Assembly (NCBI GenBank): GCA_945613045.1
Contig: CALZAG010000013.1
Location: 1 to 18,393 of the forward strand
Source of the DNA: an uncultured Clostridia bacterium
Lineage (GTDB): Bacteria > Bacillota > Clostridia > Oscillospirales > Oscillospiraceae
Length of the DNA: 18,393 nt
Direction of reading: 5' to 3'
Part shown: in pieces, positions 1 to 6,518 of the stretch
Layout of the letters: each line of letters starts with the position of its first letter
Numbering within the stretch: position 1 is the first letter of the stretch
Program-made: the position numbers and the translations under genes
Notes under the pieces: generated by a model
What the model saw: the letters and a program-made list of their open reading frames with translations, nothing else
The model's database searches: none
What the model was told of the DNA's origin: nothing

Positions 1-52
1 AATGACCCCCTGCTTGTAAGGCAGGTGCTCTAACCAGCTGAGCTATGCTCCC
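1..52 (-). tRNA. tRNA-Val (anticodon UAC), 3' part cut off by window edge
   Basis: Read on the minus strand, the sequence begins GGGAGCA (acceptor 5' arm, 52-46), followed by a D-arm AGCTCAGCTGGTTAGAGC and an anticodon arm CCTGC-CTTACAA-GCAGG. The seven-base loop puts TAC at the anticodon, so the tRNA reads valine GUA/GUN codons. The variable loop has begun when the window ends, so the T-arm and the 3' acceptor arm lie outside. A consensus promoter sits just upstream at 70-98. Confidence 0.93.
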
Positions 53-69
53 TCATCAGCAGCTTGTTC

Positions 70-98
70 ATTATACTAAAGCTTACCCCAATTGTCAA
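70..98 (-). promoter_or_regulatory. Sigma-70-type promoter of tRNA-Val
   Basis: On the minus strand TTGACA (98-93), a 17-base spacer and TATAAT (75-70) match the vegetative consensus exactly. The expected start site is about 10 bases before the mature tRNA 5' end at 52. The -35 box lies only about 20 bases past the hslO stop codon. Confidence 0.9.
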
Positions 99-115
99 TA
101 ATTAATTTTTAAAAA

Positions 116-997
116 TTAATCGCTTTCAGCTTCTTCCAGCAGGGCTTTCATGTCCTCGGGTGAGAAAGAGTACACCGTGTCGCAAAACTGACAGCTCACC
201 TCAACGGGCTTGCCCTCGGCTATCATATTCTTAAGCTCATCCCTTCCGGCTCCGAGCAGAGCCTGCCCGACGCGGTCGCGGCTGCAATAGCAGCGGTATC
301 CGATCTCGTCCTCGCCGACCATGTGGTGTTCAAGACCCTTAAGGACCTGATCTAAAACCGCCTCAAGCCCGTCCTCTGCGAGGACGGTGGTGAGCTGATC
401 CATCATGAAAATATTTTCCTCGAGCAGGTCGATGTATTCTTCCGGGGCGCCCGGCATAAGCTGAACGATGAAGCCGCCCGCCGATTTTACGGAGAGGTCT
501 GTGTCGATGAGCACGCCCAGGCCGCAGGCCGAGGGGATCTGCTCGCTCTCGAGCATATATGCGGTAAGATCCTCGGCGATCTCGCCGGAGATAAGCTGCG
601 TTGAGCCGATGTAGGGCTCTCTGAGACCGATATCCCGGCTGACGGTTATCATTCCGTCCCTGCCGACGGCCCCGCCCACATCGAGCTTTCCGTCGCTGCG
701 CAGAGGAAGATCGACCGACGGGTCCGTGACGTAGCCGCGCACACGGCCCATGGAATCGGAAACGGCAATGACGCTGCCTATGGGGCCGCCCCCGTTTATG
801 CGTACCGTCAGGCTGCCGTCGTCCTCCTTCAGCAGATTGCCGAGCATGGAGGCGGCGCACAGCGTGCGCCCCAGCGCCGCGGCGGTCGTGGGGGTGCAGC
901 CGTGGATATCCTTCGCCCTCTGAACGGTGTCCCGCGCCGACACCGCGGACATTTTAATATAGCCGTTTCCGGCAGTTGCTCTTAAAATCCTATCCAT
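116..997 (-). CDS. hslO: Hsp33 redox-regulated molecular chaperone
   Basis: A 293-residue protein of normal Hsp33 length. Hsp33 is a cytoplasmic holdase. Oxidation releases zinc from four cysteines, unfolds the C-terminal switch and exposes the binding surface for unfolding proteins. The C-terminal redox switch is complete: CYC at residues 236-238 and CQFC at 269-272. The N-terminal core has the family's glycine-rich stretch (VRINGGGPIGSV, about 65-76) and GYVTDP (88-93). It is the last gene of a three-gene minus-strand operon, 9 bases behind the methyltransferase, with a GAGGT ribosome binding site in the gap. The stop codon lies in a 20-base AT-only palindrome (101-120) that could slow transcription, but no GC-rich terminator is visible before the tRNA promoter. 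Confidence 0.95.
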   Translation of the reverse strand: MDRILRATAGNGYIKMSAVSARDTVQRAKDIHGCTPTTAAALGRTLCAASMLGNLLKEDDGSLTVRINGGGPIGSVIAVSDSMGRVRGYVTDPSVDLPLRSDGKLDVGGAVGRDGMITVSRDIGLREPYIGSTQLISGEIAEDLTAYMLESEQIPSACGLGVLIDTDLSVKSAGGFIVQLMPGAPEEYIDLLEENIFMMDQLTTVLAEDGLEAVLDQVLKGLEHHMVGEDEIGYRCYCSRDRVGQALLGAGRDELKNMIAEGKPVEVSCQFCDTVYSFSPEDMKALLEEAESD

Positions 998-1006
998 TGT
1001 GTTACC

Positions 1007-1744
1007 TCAATAAATGCTCGTGTTGGACGCGGCGAGGAACATCCTTCCGCTGTCGCCCTGAGGGCAGTCGCTGCACAGCCTGACGTTTTCAAAGCCTGCG
1101 TTTTCAAGCATGGCTTTGAGCTTTTCCGGCTCGTGGGCATATTCAATATGCTCCTCGGACTCGCGCCGCCAGAGCTTTCCCTCGCGGGAGAATATATCCA
1201 TACCGTAGCAGACGCAGTTTTCCTCATCATCAAAGTCTGCCCGCCAGAGACAGAGCATATCCTCGCTTTCATCGACAAAAATTTCGCCGTCGATGCTTCG
1301 GAACCAGTCCGGCGTGCGTATGTCGAAGATGACAAGACCGTAGGGACGCACAAAAAGATGCAGTCGGCGGAATACCTCGCCGAGCTCCTCCGGCGGGATA
1401 TAATCCATGCCGTCGAGGGAGCATATCGCCGCGTCCACCGTGCCGAAGAGATCGAGCTCGGACGCCTCCTGACATAGGAACAGCGGCGGAATCTCAGCGT
1501 CCGCCGCTTTGCCTGTGGCCTGCATCAGCATATCGGGCGAGGCGTCGCAGGCTATCATCTCATAGCCCCTCTCCGCCATCAGCCATGTAAGGGTGCCGGT
1601 GCCGCAGCAGAGATCAAGAACGGTGTGATACTCGCCCTGTGCCTTTGAAAACTCCGCCTCGTAAAATGCCAGAAAATCCTCATACGGCACGTCGCCGGTG
1701 AGCCGGTCGTACCATGAGGCCAGAGGGCCGTAGGAAATGCTCAT
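1007..1744 (-). CDS. Class I SAM-dependent methyltransferase, substrate unknown
   Basis: A 245-residue Rossmann-fold methyltransferase. Motif I is VLDLCCGTGTL (42-52), the acidic residue at the end of strand 2 is D67 (ACDAS), and post-motif sequences follow (AAICSLDGMDYI). The N-terminus (YGPLASWYDRLTGD) is typical of the methyltransferase-domain proteins often found near hslO or ribosome-silencing genes in Firmicutes. The substrate cannot be told from the sequence; small molecule, RNA or protein are all open. The start codon overlaps the stop of the upstream yerC-like gene by one base (TGATG arrangement), which suggests translational coupling. hslO follows after 9 bases. Confidence 0.85.
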   Translation of the reverse strand: MSISYGPLASWYDRLTGDVPYEDFLAFYEAEFSKAQGEYHTVLDLCCGTGTLTWLMAERGYEMIACDASPDMLMQATGKAADAEIPPLFLCQEASELDLFGTVDAAICSLDGMDYIPPEELGEVFRRLHLFVRPYGLVIFDIRTPDWFRSIDGEIFVDESEDMLCLWRADFDDEENCVCYGMDIFSREGKLWRRESEEHIEYAHEPEKLKAMLENAGFENVRLCSDCPQGDSGRMFLAASNTSIY

Positions 1745-2043
1745 CAGTCTTCCTTCTGCTCGGCAAGTCGATTGAAAGCTACCTCGTATCCGTCCTTGCC
1801 GTACTGCAGAGAGCGGTTGACGCGGCTTATCGTCGCGCTGGAAGCGCCGGTCTCCGCGAGGATGTCGTTATATATCATGCCCTTGGAAAGGCAGACGGCC
1901 ACCTGATAGCGCTGCTCCATGGCCTGCAGCTCGGTAACGGTGCACAGGTCGTCAAAAAAATTCATGCACTCTTCAACGCTTTTCAGGGTGAGGATCGCTT
2001 TGTACATGTCAATATTACGGGGTTTTCTGTTTAATTTGTTCAT
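1744..2043 (-). CDS. YerC/YecD-type TrpR-like DNA-binding regulator
   Basis: A 99-residue protein resembling the TrpR-like YerC/YecD family, small helix-turn-helix proteins of Firmicutes with no settled physiological role. The helix-turn-helix covers about residues 58-79 (YNDILAETGASSATISRVNR), preceded by the TELQAMEQRYQVAVCL helices seen in TrpR-like proteins. I chose the ATG at 2043 because AGGAGG stands about 12 bases upstream, the protein then begins in the family-typical way (MNKLNRKPRN) and the length is normal. A longer reading from 2118 has no support and would run into the promoter. First gene of the operon with the methyltransferase and hslO. It could regulate its own operon; that is a guess. 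Confidence 0.88.
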   Translation of the reverse strand: MNKLNRKPRNIDMYKAILTLKSVEECMNFFDDLCTVTELQAMEQRYQVAVCLSKGMIYNDILAETGASSATISRVNRSLQYGKDGYEVAFNRLAEQKED

Positions 2044-2096
2044 TATATATACAAGCCTCCTGAGAAATGCTGTAAGTTCAAGCTCAGACTGGGAAT

Positions 2097-2125
2097 ATTG
2101 TACATCATTACTGCACAAATGTAAA
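2097..2125 (-). promoter_or_regulatory. Promoter of yerC-like/methyltransferase/hslO operon
   Basis: On the minus strand TTTACA (2125-2120), a 17-base spacer and TACAAT (2102-2097) lie 54 bases upstream of the chosen ATG. This leaves a leader of about 45 bases. Confidence 0.65.
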
Positions 2126-2199
2126 GTGCTAATGTGTAAACAATAACATAAAAGTTGGTCGAATACGATTTTTAAACCTGAAAAGTCGGCAGTTTCCTA

Positions 2200-2228
2200 T
2201 TGATAAAAATCGGTAAGTGTTATACAAT
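2200..2228 (+). promoter_or_regulatory. Promoter of nfeD-like/SPFH pair
   Basis: TTGATA (2200-2205), 17 bases, TACAAT (2223-2228), about 30 bases before the ATG at 2258. It diverges from the yerC promoter about 75 bases away. Confidence 0.7.
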
Positions 2229-2257
2229 CAAATCAAGAAAAACAGGAGGTGAGAATT

Positions 2258-2713
2258 ATGCCTTTCGGTTTAACAATGACAACGTTCTGGCTCATAGTCA
2301 TGGTGATGTTCCTTGTAGTCGAGGCGACCACGGTAGGACTTGTGTGCATCTGGTTCGCAGTGGGTTCTCTGGCTGCTCTGCTGGCTGCCATGTGCGGCGC
2401 ACAGCTCTGGCTCCAGATCGTGCTGTTCCTTGTCGTTTCCGCCGCGACGCTGTATTTCACAAGACCCCTTGTAAAGAGATATGTCAACTCTAAAGTGGAG
2501 CCCACAAATGCCGACATGGTGATAGGCAAGGAGTGCAGGGTGACCGAGACCGTGGACAATATCGCAGGAACGGGCGCTGTTTATGTTGACGGGAAAACAT
2601 GGACTGCGAGAAGCGAAAACGACGAGCTTATCCAGGCGGGGACTCTCGTAACGGCAAAAAGTATTGACGGTGTCAAGCTCATTGTGGCCGCGCCTGAAAA
2701 AGAAACTGTATAA
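2258..2713 (+). CDS. NfeD-like membrane protein (short form)
   Basis: A 151-residue integral membrane protein. About three hydrophobic segments fill residues 9-66, followed by a soluble C-terminal beta-barrel (OB-like) domain at about 85-146. The end of that domain contains the typical GAVYVDGKTWTARSE stretch. There is no protease domain, so this is the short NfeD class. Short NfeD proteins are regularly encoded beside SPFH/stomatin genes and are thought to act with them in membrane organisation or quality control; the SPFH gene follows 31 bases downstream. I chose the ATG at 2258 because AGGAGGT ends 7 bases before it; an in-frame GTG at 2249 lies inside that ribosome binding site. Confidence 0.85.
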   Translation: MPFGLTMTTFWLIVMVMFLVVEATTVGLVCIWFAVGSLAALLAAMCGAQLWLQIVLFLVVSAATLYFTRPLVKRYVNSKVEPTNADMVIGKECRVTETVDNIAGTGAVYVDGKTWTARSENDELIQAGTLVTAKSIDGVKLIVAAPEKETV

Positions 2714-2744
2714 AGTATAAATATAATATTAAAAGGAGAATGAA

Positions 2745-3647
2745 ATGCAGTACATCTTATACGCTATTATCGTCCTCGTGCTTATCATTATCGTGAGGAA
2801 TATCCGCGTGGTGCAGCAGAGCAAGGCTTATGTCGTTGAACGCCTCGGCGCGTACAAGGTCACCTGGGGCACCGGCATCCACATCAAGGTCCCATTTATT
2901 GAGAGGGTCGCAAAGGTCATCTCCCTCAAGGAGCAGGTTGCCGACTTCCCGCCCCAGCCCGTTATCACCAAGGATAACGTCACCATGCAGATAGACACCG
3001 TCGTTTACTTCCAGATAACCGACCCCAAGCTCTATACCTACGGCATCGAGCACCCCATGGTCGCCATTGAGAACCTCTCCGCGACCACCCTGCGTAACAT
3101 CATCGGCGATCTTGAGCTCGACCAGTGCCTGACCAGCCGCGACATAATAAACGCAAAGATGCGCAACATCCTCGACGAAGCCACCGACCCCTGGGGCATC
3201 AAGGTCAACCGCGTGGAGCTGAAGAACATCCTGCCGCCGAAAGAGATCCAGTCGGCGATGGAAAAGCAGATGAAGGCTGAACGTGAACGCCGCGAGGCCA
3301 TCCTCCGCGCGGAAGGCGAGAAGCGCGCCGCCATCCTTGAGGCAGAGGGCGAGAAGGAATCCGCCATCCTCCGCGCAGACGCGAAGAAGCAGCAGCAGAT
3401 CCTTGAAGCCGAAGGCCAGGCCGAGGCTATCCTCAAGGTCCAGACCGCAACCGCGGAAGGCATCCGTCTCATCAACGAGGCGGCCCCCGGCGAGGGCGTG
3501 CTGAAGATCAAGGCTATGGAGGCCTTTATAGCCGCGGCAAACGGCAAGGCCACGAAGATCATCATCCCCAGCGAGATCCAGGGCATCGCCGGCCTTGCGG
3601 AGGGCGTGGTAGAATCCGTGAAGAACGCTCCCGCAGACGCGGAATAA
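2745..3647 (+). CDS. SPFH/stomatin-like membrane scaffold protein
   Basis: A 300-residue SPFH (band 7) protein close to the QmcA/paraslipin-like group. One N-terminal membrane anchor covers about residues 3-18, and the band 7 domain follows at about 20-180, with the hallmark segments VVERLGAYKVTWGTGIH and VTMQIDTVVYFQITDP. A helical region (about 170-245) has repeated AEGE/ILRA/ILEA units that probably form the oligomerising coiled coil. Such proteins build ring or lattice microdomains at the membrane. It forms a two-gene operon with the nfeD-like gene upstream, the usual partner. AAAGGAG stands before the ATG. A strong hairpin follows 23 bases after the stop. The gene uses mostly C-ending codons, consistent with high expression. 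Confidence 0.93.
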   Translation: MQYILYAIIVLVLIIIVRNIRVVQQSKAYVVERLGAYKVTWGTGIHIKVPFIERVAKVISLKEQVADFPPQPVITKDNVTMQIDTVVYFQITDPKLYTYGIEHPMVAIENLSATTLRNIIGDLELDQCLTSRDIINAKMRNILDEATDPWGIKVNRVELKNILPPKEIQSAMEKQMKAERERREAILRAEGEKRAAILEAEGEKESAILRADAKKQQQILEAEGQAEAILKVQTATAEGIRLINEAAPGEGVLKIKAMEAFIAAANGKATKIIIPSEIQGIAGLAEGVVESVKNAPADAE

Positions 3648-3670
3648 GGACAAAATGCAATATGATTCAA

Positions 3671-3700
3671 ATATCCGGCGCGCTTTGCGCCGGATATTTT
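3671..3700 (+). terminator. Hairpin terminator/attenuator between SPFH gene and hexokinase
   Basis: A perfect 11-base-pair GC-rich stem (ATATCCGGCGC at 3671-3681 with GCGCCGGATAT at 3687-3697), a five-base loop and TTTT. It should end the nfeD-SPFH transcript. The hexokinase ribosome binding site begins only two bases after it, so hexokinase messages either read through it or start inside or just before it. Confidence 0.75.
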
Positions 3701-3711
3701 CAGGTGAAGAT

Positions 3712-4971
3712 ATGATAAAAGTTGCAGAGTTTATGAAAAGACACGGCATGGACGCCGAGCGGGTGGATATGACGGAGTACACAAAGGCATTTCTTGCCGC
3801 AATGGAGCGTGGGCTTGAAGCACATCAGGATACTGTGCCTATGATACCAACATACCTGTACGCAGACGCTAAGCTTCCCAAGGGACGTAAGGCGGTGGTG
3901 ATCGACGCCGGAGGTACGAATTTCCGCACGGGGCTTGCCTCCTTCGGCGAAAACGGCGCCGTGCTCGAGCGCGTGGATAAGCACAGTATGCCCGGCGCGG
4001 AAAAGCCCGCCGACTGGGAGGAGTTTATCTCCCACGTTGCCGACAGCGTAATGCCGCTTATGGAGGAGACGGAGGACATCGGCTTCTGCTTTTCCTATCC
4101 GGCCGAGGTGACGGAGGATATCGACAGCCGCATCCTGAGCCTTACAAAGCAGGTACAGATAAACGGATCGGAGGGCAAACCGCTTGGCGCGGAGCTGAGA
4201 AAAGAGCTTGTCAGCCGCGGTGTCAGGGTCGGGAAGATCGCCGTGCTCAACGACACTCCGGCGACCCTGCTCGGCGGTATGACCCTTGTTAAAGGCTCCA
4301 AGTACGGCGGTTTTATCGGCATGGTTGCCGGAACGGGCTTCAACGCCTGCTGTATGCTGCCTCAGGAGAGAATAGCCAAGGCAGGCTTTGCCGGCGGCAG
4401 GAAAATGCTCGTTAACCTCGAAGCCGGATCCTTTGACGGTTTCCCGCGGGGCGACTTCGACCTTGAGCTGGACGAGGAACTGCCCGATACCGGACACTAT
4501 ATCGGCGAAAAAATGATATCCGGCCGCTATCTCGGGCAGCTTTGTATGCACGTTCTCAAGCAGGCCGCACGCGAGGGCCTGTTTTCCGACCGCGCCACGG
4601 AGACCATACTCAAAATGACCGAGGTGACGACCCCGACGATAGATAAATGGGGCAGCGGCAGATTTCCCAAGGGCTTTACAAGCGAGGACAAGGTGAATTT
4701 GGTTTACATAATCAATGAACTTTTTGAGCGATCTGCGCGTTGCATCGCCTGCTGCCTGTGCGCTGTCCTGGTGCTGACGGGGGAGGGCACGGAAAAGCCC
4801 GTGTGCATAGCCGTGGACGGCTCGCTGTTTTGCAAAAGTAAGCTGCTGCGGCCTGAGCTTGAAAAATTCATGGATATTTACGCGGGCGAGATAATGGGGC
4901 GCAAATATGAATTCGTGACAGGCGAGGACATGAGCCTGCTTGGCGCCGCAGCCGCAGTTGTGCTGAATTGA
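3712..4971 (+). CDS. Hexokinase, eukaryotic-type (COG5026-like) family
   Basis: A 419-residue sugar kinase that phosphorylates glucose or related hexoses with ATP in the cytoplasm. The motif order and wording match the eukaryotic-type hexokinase fold rather than bacterial Glk/ROK kinases. Phosphate-1 motif: VVIDAGGTNFRTGL (62-75). Sugar-binding: IGFCFSYPAEV (123-133). Connect/phosphate-2 with catalytic aspartate D181: VLNDTPATLLGG. Nucleotide loop: GMVAGTGFNACCM (203-215). Then SFDGF, KMISGRYLGQL (267-277) and the adenosine motif VCIAVDGSLF (364-373). No signal peptide or membrane anchor. I chose the ATG at 3712 with AGGTG five bases upstream; a start at 3655 would be translated through the terminator hairpin. 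No clear promoter of its own is visible. True sugar specificity is unknown. Confidence 0.88.
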   Translation: MIKVAEFMKRHGMDAERVDMTEYTKAFLAAMERGLEAHQDTVPMIPTYLYADAKLPKGRKAVVIDAGGTNFRTGLASFGENGAVLERVDKHSMPGAEKPADWEEFISHVADSVMPLMEETEDIGFCFSYPAEVTEDIDSRILSLTKQVQINGSEGKPLGAELRKELVSRGVRVGKIAVLNDTPATLLGGMTLVKGSKYGGFIGMVAGTGFNACCMLPQERIAKAGFAGGRKMLVNLEAGSFDGFPRGDFDLELDEELPDTGHYIGEKMISGRYLGQLCMHVLKQAAREGLFSDRATETILKMTEVTTPTIDKWGSGRFPKGFTSEDKVNLVYIINELFERSARCIACCLCAVLVLTGEGTEKPVCIAVDGSLFCKSKLLRPELEKFMDIYAGEIMGRKYEFVTGEDMSLLGAAAAVVLN

Positions 4972-5042
4972 GCCCCCGGCAGTATTGCCATACGGCTGCC
5001 CGCAGTCAGATGGTGTATACAAAAAATTATAATTCCCGAACC

Positions 5043-5092
5043 CGTAGGGGTGGTCATTGGCCGTCCGCGGACGAGCGATGCTCGCCCCTACG
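5043..5092. repeat. Imperfect palindromic dispersed-repeat-like element
   Basis: A 50-base imperfect inverted repeat. Outer arms CGTAGGGG and CCCCTACG are perfect, and the centre CCGTCCG/CGGACG is perfect. The middle sections differ (GGTCATTGGC against GAGCGATGCTC). This matches a pattern I remember as scattered many times through intergenic regions of Clostridia. It lies between the hexokinase stop and the terminator, and its RNA could fold into a long hairpin. Only one copy is present here, so repeat status rests on memory. Confidence 0.6.
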
Positions 5093-5107
5093 AGTGCTTT
5101 TTTACCG

Positions 5108-5133
5108 GACAGCCCTGTGGGGCTGTCTTTTTT
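5108..5133 (+). terminator. Rho-independent terminator after hexokinase
   Basis: A perfect 8-base-pair stem (GACAGCCC at 5108-5115, GGGCTGTC at 5120-5127), four-base loop and six T residues. The promoter of the metal operon starts two bases later. Confidence 0.9.
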
Positions 5134-5134
5134 C

Positions 5135-5163
5135 TTGACAAACGACCGATATGGATGTATCCT
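5135..5163 (+). promoter_or_regulatory. Promoter of Fur-family regulator/znuABC operon
   Basis: TTGACA (5135-5140), 17-base spacer, TATCCT (5158-5163). The expected start site is near 5170, at the left edge of the palindrome at 5171-5185. Confidence 0.8.
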
Positions 5164-5170
5164 CAGAAAA

Positions 5171-5185
5171 TGAGAAACTTTCTCA
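5171..5185. promoter_or_regulatory. Fur/Zur-type 7-1-7 operator palindrome
   Basis: TGAGAAA-C-TTTCTCA is a perfect 7-1-7 inverted repeat, the architecture bound by Fur-family dimers. It lies at the expected transcription start, 17 bases before the ATG of the Fur-family gene it probably controls. Binding there would block initiation, so metal-loaded repressor should switch off both itself and the importer. The match to Fur-box architecture is seen; the identity of the regulator that binds is inferred from position. Confidence 0.75.
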
Positions 5186-5202
5186 AATTGGAAGGGTGAA
5201 GC

Positions 5203-5589
5203 ATGAGCTATCAGACACATCAGAAAACCGCGCTGCGTAAGTTTCTTGAGGATAATCCGAAGCGCCAGTATACGATAGACGAGCTGATAGGGCAGATGGG
5301 CGCGGACGCGCCCGCAAAGAGCACGGCCTACAGGATAGTAAAGAAGCTCTGCGACGAGGGGCTCGTGCGCCGCTTTGCCCGTGAGGGGGCTGCGGGAGCG
5401 GTTTATCAGCTTGCCGGAAAAAGCTGCTGCGCCGAGCATCTGCACATAAAATGCCTTGAATGCGGCCTGCTTATCCATCTTGACAGCAGGGCGCAGGAGG
5501 AGCTTATGAAAATCACCGGCTTTGTGATCGACGATGAACGCAGTATGCTGTACGGCCGCTGCGCGCAGTGCGCGGGGAGGGTGAAATGA
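5203..5589 (+). CDS. Fur-family metalloregulator, probably zinc-sensing (Zur-like)
   Basis: A 128-residue Fur-family repressor. An N-terminal winged helix has its recognition helix at about residues 38-57 (KSTAYRIVKKLCDEGLVRR). The metal and dimerisation domain contains HLHIKCLECG (79-88). Two CxxC pairs (C84/C87 and C120/C123) form the structural zinc site. The start is supported by GGAAGGGTG nine or fewer bases upstream. It is the first gene of a four-gene operon with a complete znuABC-type importer, and its own stop overlaps the importer's lipoprotein start (ATGA). That arrangement argues for Zur, though manganese or iron cannot be excluded from sequence alone. Confidence 0.88.
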   Translation: MSYQTHQKTALRKFLEDNPKRQYTIDELIGQMGADAPAKSTAYRIVKKLCDEGLVRRFAREGAAGAVYQLAGKSCCAEHLHIKCLECGLLIHLDSRAQEELMKITGFVIDDERSMLYGRCAQCAGRVK

Positions 5590-6518
5590 AAAAAGCTGCC
5601 GCGCTTATTATTGCTCTGTCCCTGCTGCTGTGCGGCTGCGGTACGGAGCAGCCGGAGGCGGAGACCGACGATACGAAGCTGCAGATAGTGTGCAGCTGCT
5701 TTCCCGCCTATGACTTTGCCCGCGAGATAGCCGGTGACAGGGCGCAGATCACCCTGCTGCTCAAGCCCGGAGCGGAGGTCCACTCCTATGAGCCGAGCCC
5801 GAAGGACATTATCCGCATTCAGGAGAGCGACCTTTTCATCTGCAACGGCGGCGAGTCCGAGGAATGGGTGGAGTCGTTGACAGACGATAACGCCAATGTC
5901 ATATGTATGATGGACTGCGTGGATACGGTTGAGGAATCGGACGAGGGCATATATTCAGCAGACCGCGACGAGCATGAGCATGAGGAGACGGAGCTTGACG
6001 AGCACGTATGGACCTCGCCGCTGAACGCGGTGAAAATAGTGGAACAGATCGCCGACAAGCTCTGTGCTGTGGACAAAAGCGGCAGCAGAGATTATCTTGT
6101 CAACTGCGAAATGTACAAGACGAAGCTGCTTGAACTGGATATCCGCTTCCGGACGACCGTGCTGCAGGCCGAGCGCAATACTCTCGTTTTCGCCGACCGC
6201 TTCCCGATGCGCTACTTCACGCTTGAATACGGCCTTAACTACTATGCGGCCTTCCCGGGCTGCGCTTCGGAGACCGAGCCCTCGGCCAAGACGGTCGCCT
6301 TTCTGATAGACCATGTTCGGGAAGAGGACATACCCGCCGTGCTGTACATGGAGTTTTCAAACGAAAAGATGGCGGACGTCATATGCGAGGACACCGGCTG
6401 CAAAAAGCTGCCGTTTTATTCAGCTCACAGTGTGACGGCGGAACAGTTTGAAGCCGGAGTGACCTATCTTGATCTTATGGAAATAAATCTTGACTCCCTC
6501 AAGGAGGCGCTTAACTGA
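5586..6518 (+). CDS. znuA: Zinc/manganese ABC importer substrate-binding lipoprotein (ZnuA-like)
   Basis: A 310-residue cluster A-I binding protein, anchored outside the membrane by lipid. The signal peptide ends in a lipobox LCGC, with C18 as the lipidated residue. Expected metal ligands are H66 (EVHSYEPSP) and H140 (DEHVWTSP). A flexible acidic/histidine loop precedes the second one (DRDEHEHEETELDEH, 126-140), typical of zinc-binding members. Where classical ZnuA has a third histidine (HDAFGY region) this protein has ADRFPMRYF (203-211), so an aspartate probably replaces it. An extra histidine, H281 (YSAHSV), may contribute. The ATG at 5586 overlaps the regulator's stop codon; GGGAGG stands just upstream. 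ATPase and permease follow directly. Confidence 0.88.
   Translation: MKKAAALIIALSLLLCGCGTEQPEAETDDTKLQIVCSCFPAYDFAREIAGDRAQITLLLKPGAEVHSYEPSPKDIIRIQESDLFICNGGESEEWVESLTDDNANVICMMDCVDTVEESDEGIYSADRDEHEHEETELDEHVWTSPLNAVKIVEQIADKLCAVDKSGSRDYLVNCEMYKTKLLELDIRFRTTVLQAERNTLVFADRFPMRYFTLEYGLNYYAAFPGCASETEPSAKTVAFLIDHVREEDIPAVLYMEFSNEKMADVICEDTGCKKLPFYSAHSVTAEQFEAGVTYLDLMEINLDSLKEALN

Noticed and set aside
101..120. AT-only 20-base palindrome as a rho-independent terminator of the hslO operon
   Set aside because: No GC stem, so a stable terminator hairpin is unlikely; it also includes the hslO stop codon.
2044..2118. Longer start for the yerC-like gene at 2118
   Set aside because: It would overlap the promoter at 2097-2125 and has no ribosome binding site; AGGAGG serves the ATG at 2043.
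2757..3782. 341-codon open frame opposite the SPFH gene
   Set aside because: Mirror of a biased coding sequence (repetitive LLLL/DDG composition) with no ribosome binding site; the plus-strand gene is certain.
3700..5478. 592-codon open frame on the minus strand across hexokinase, the repeat and the Fur-family gene
   Set aside because: It runs opposite two well-recognised genes and through a terminator and promoter. Its protein has no recognisable motif and is explained by GC-rich third positions on the plus strand.
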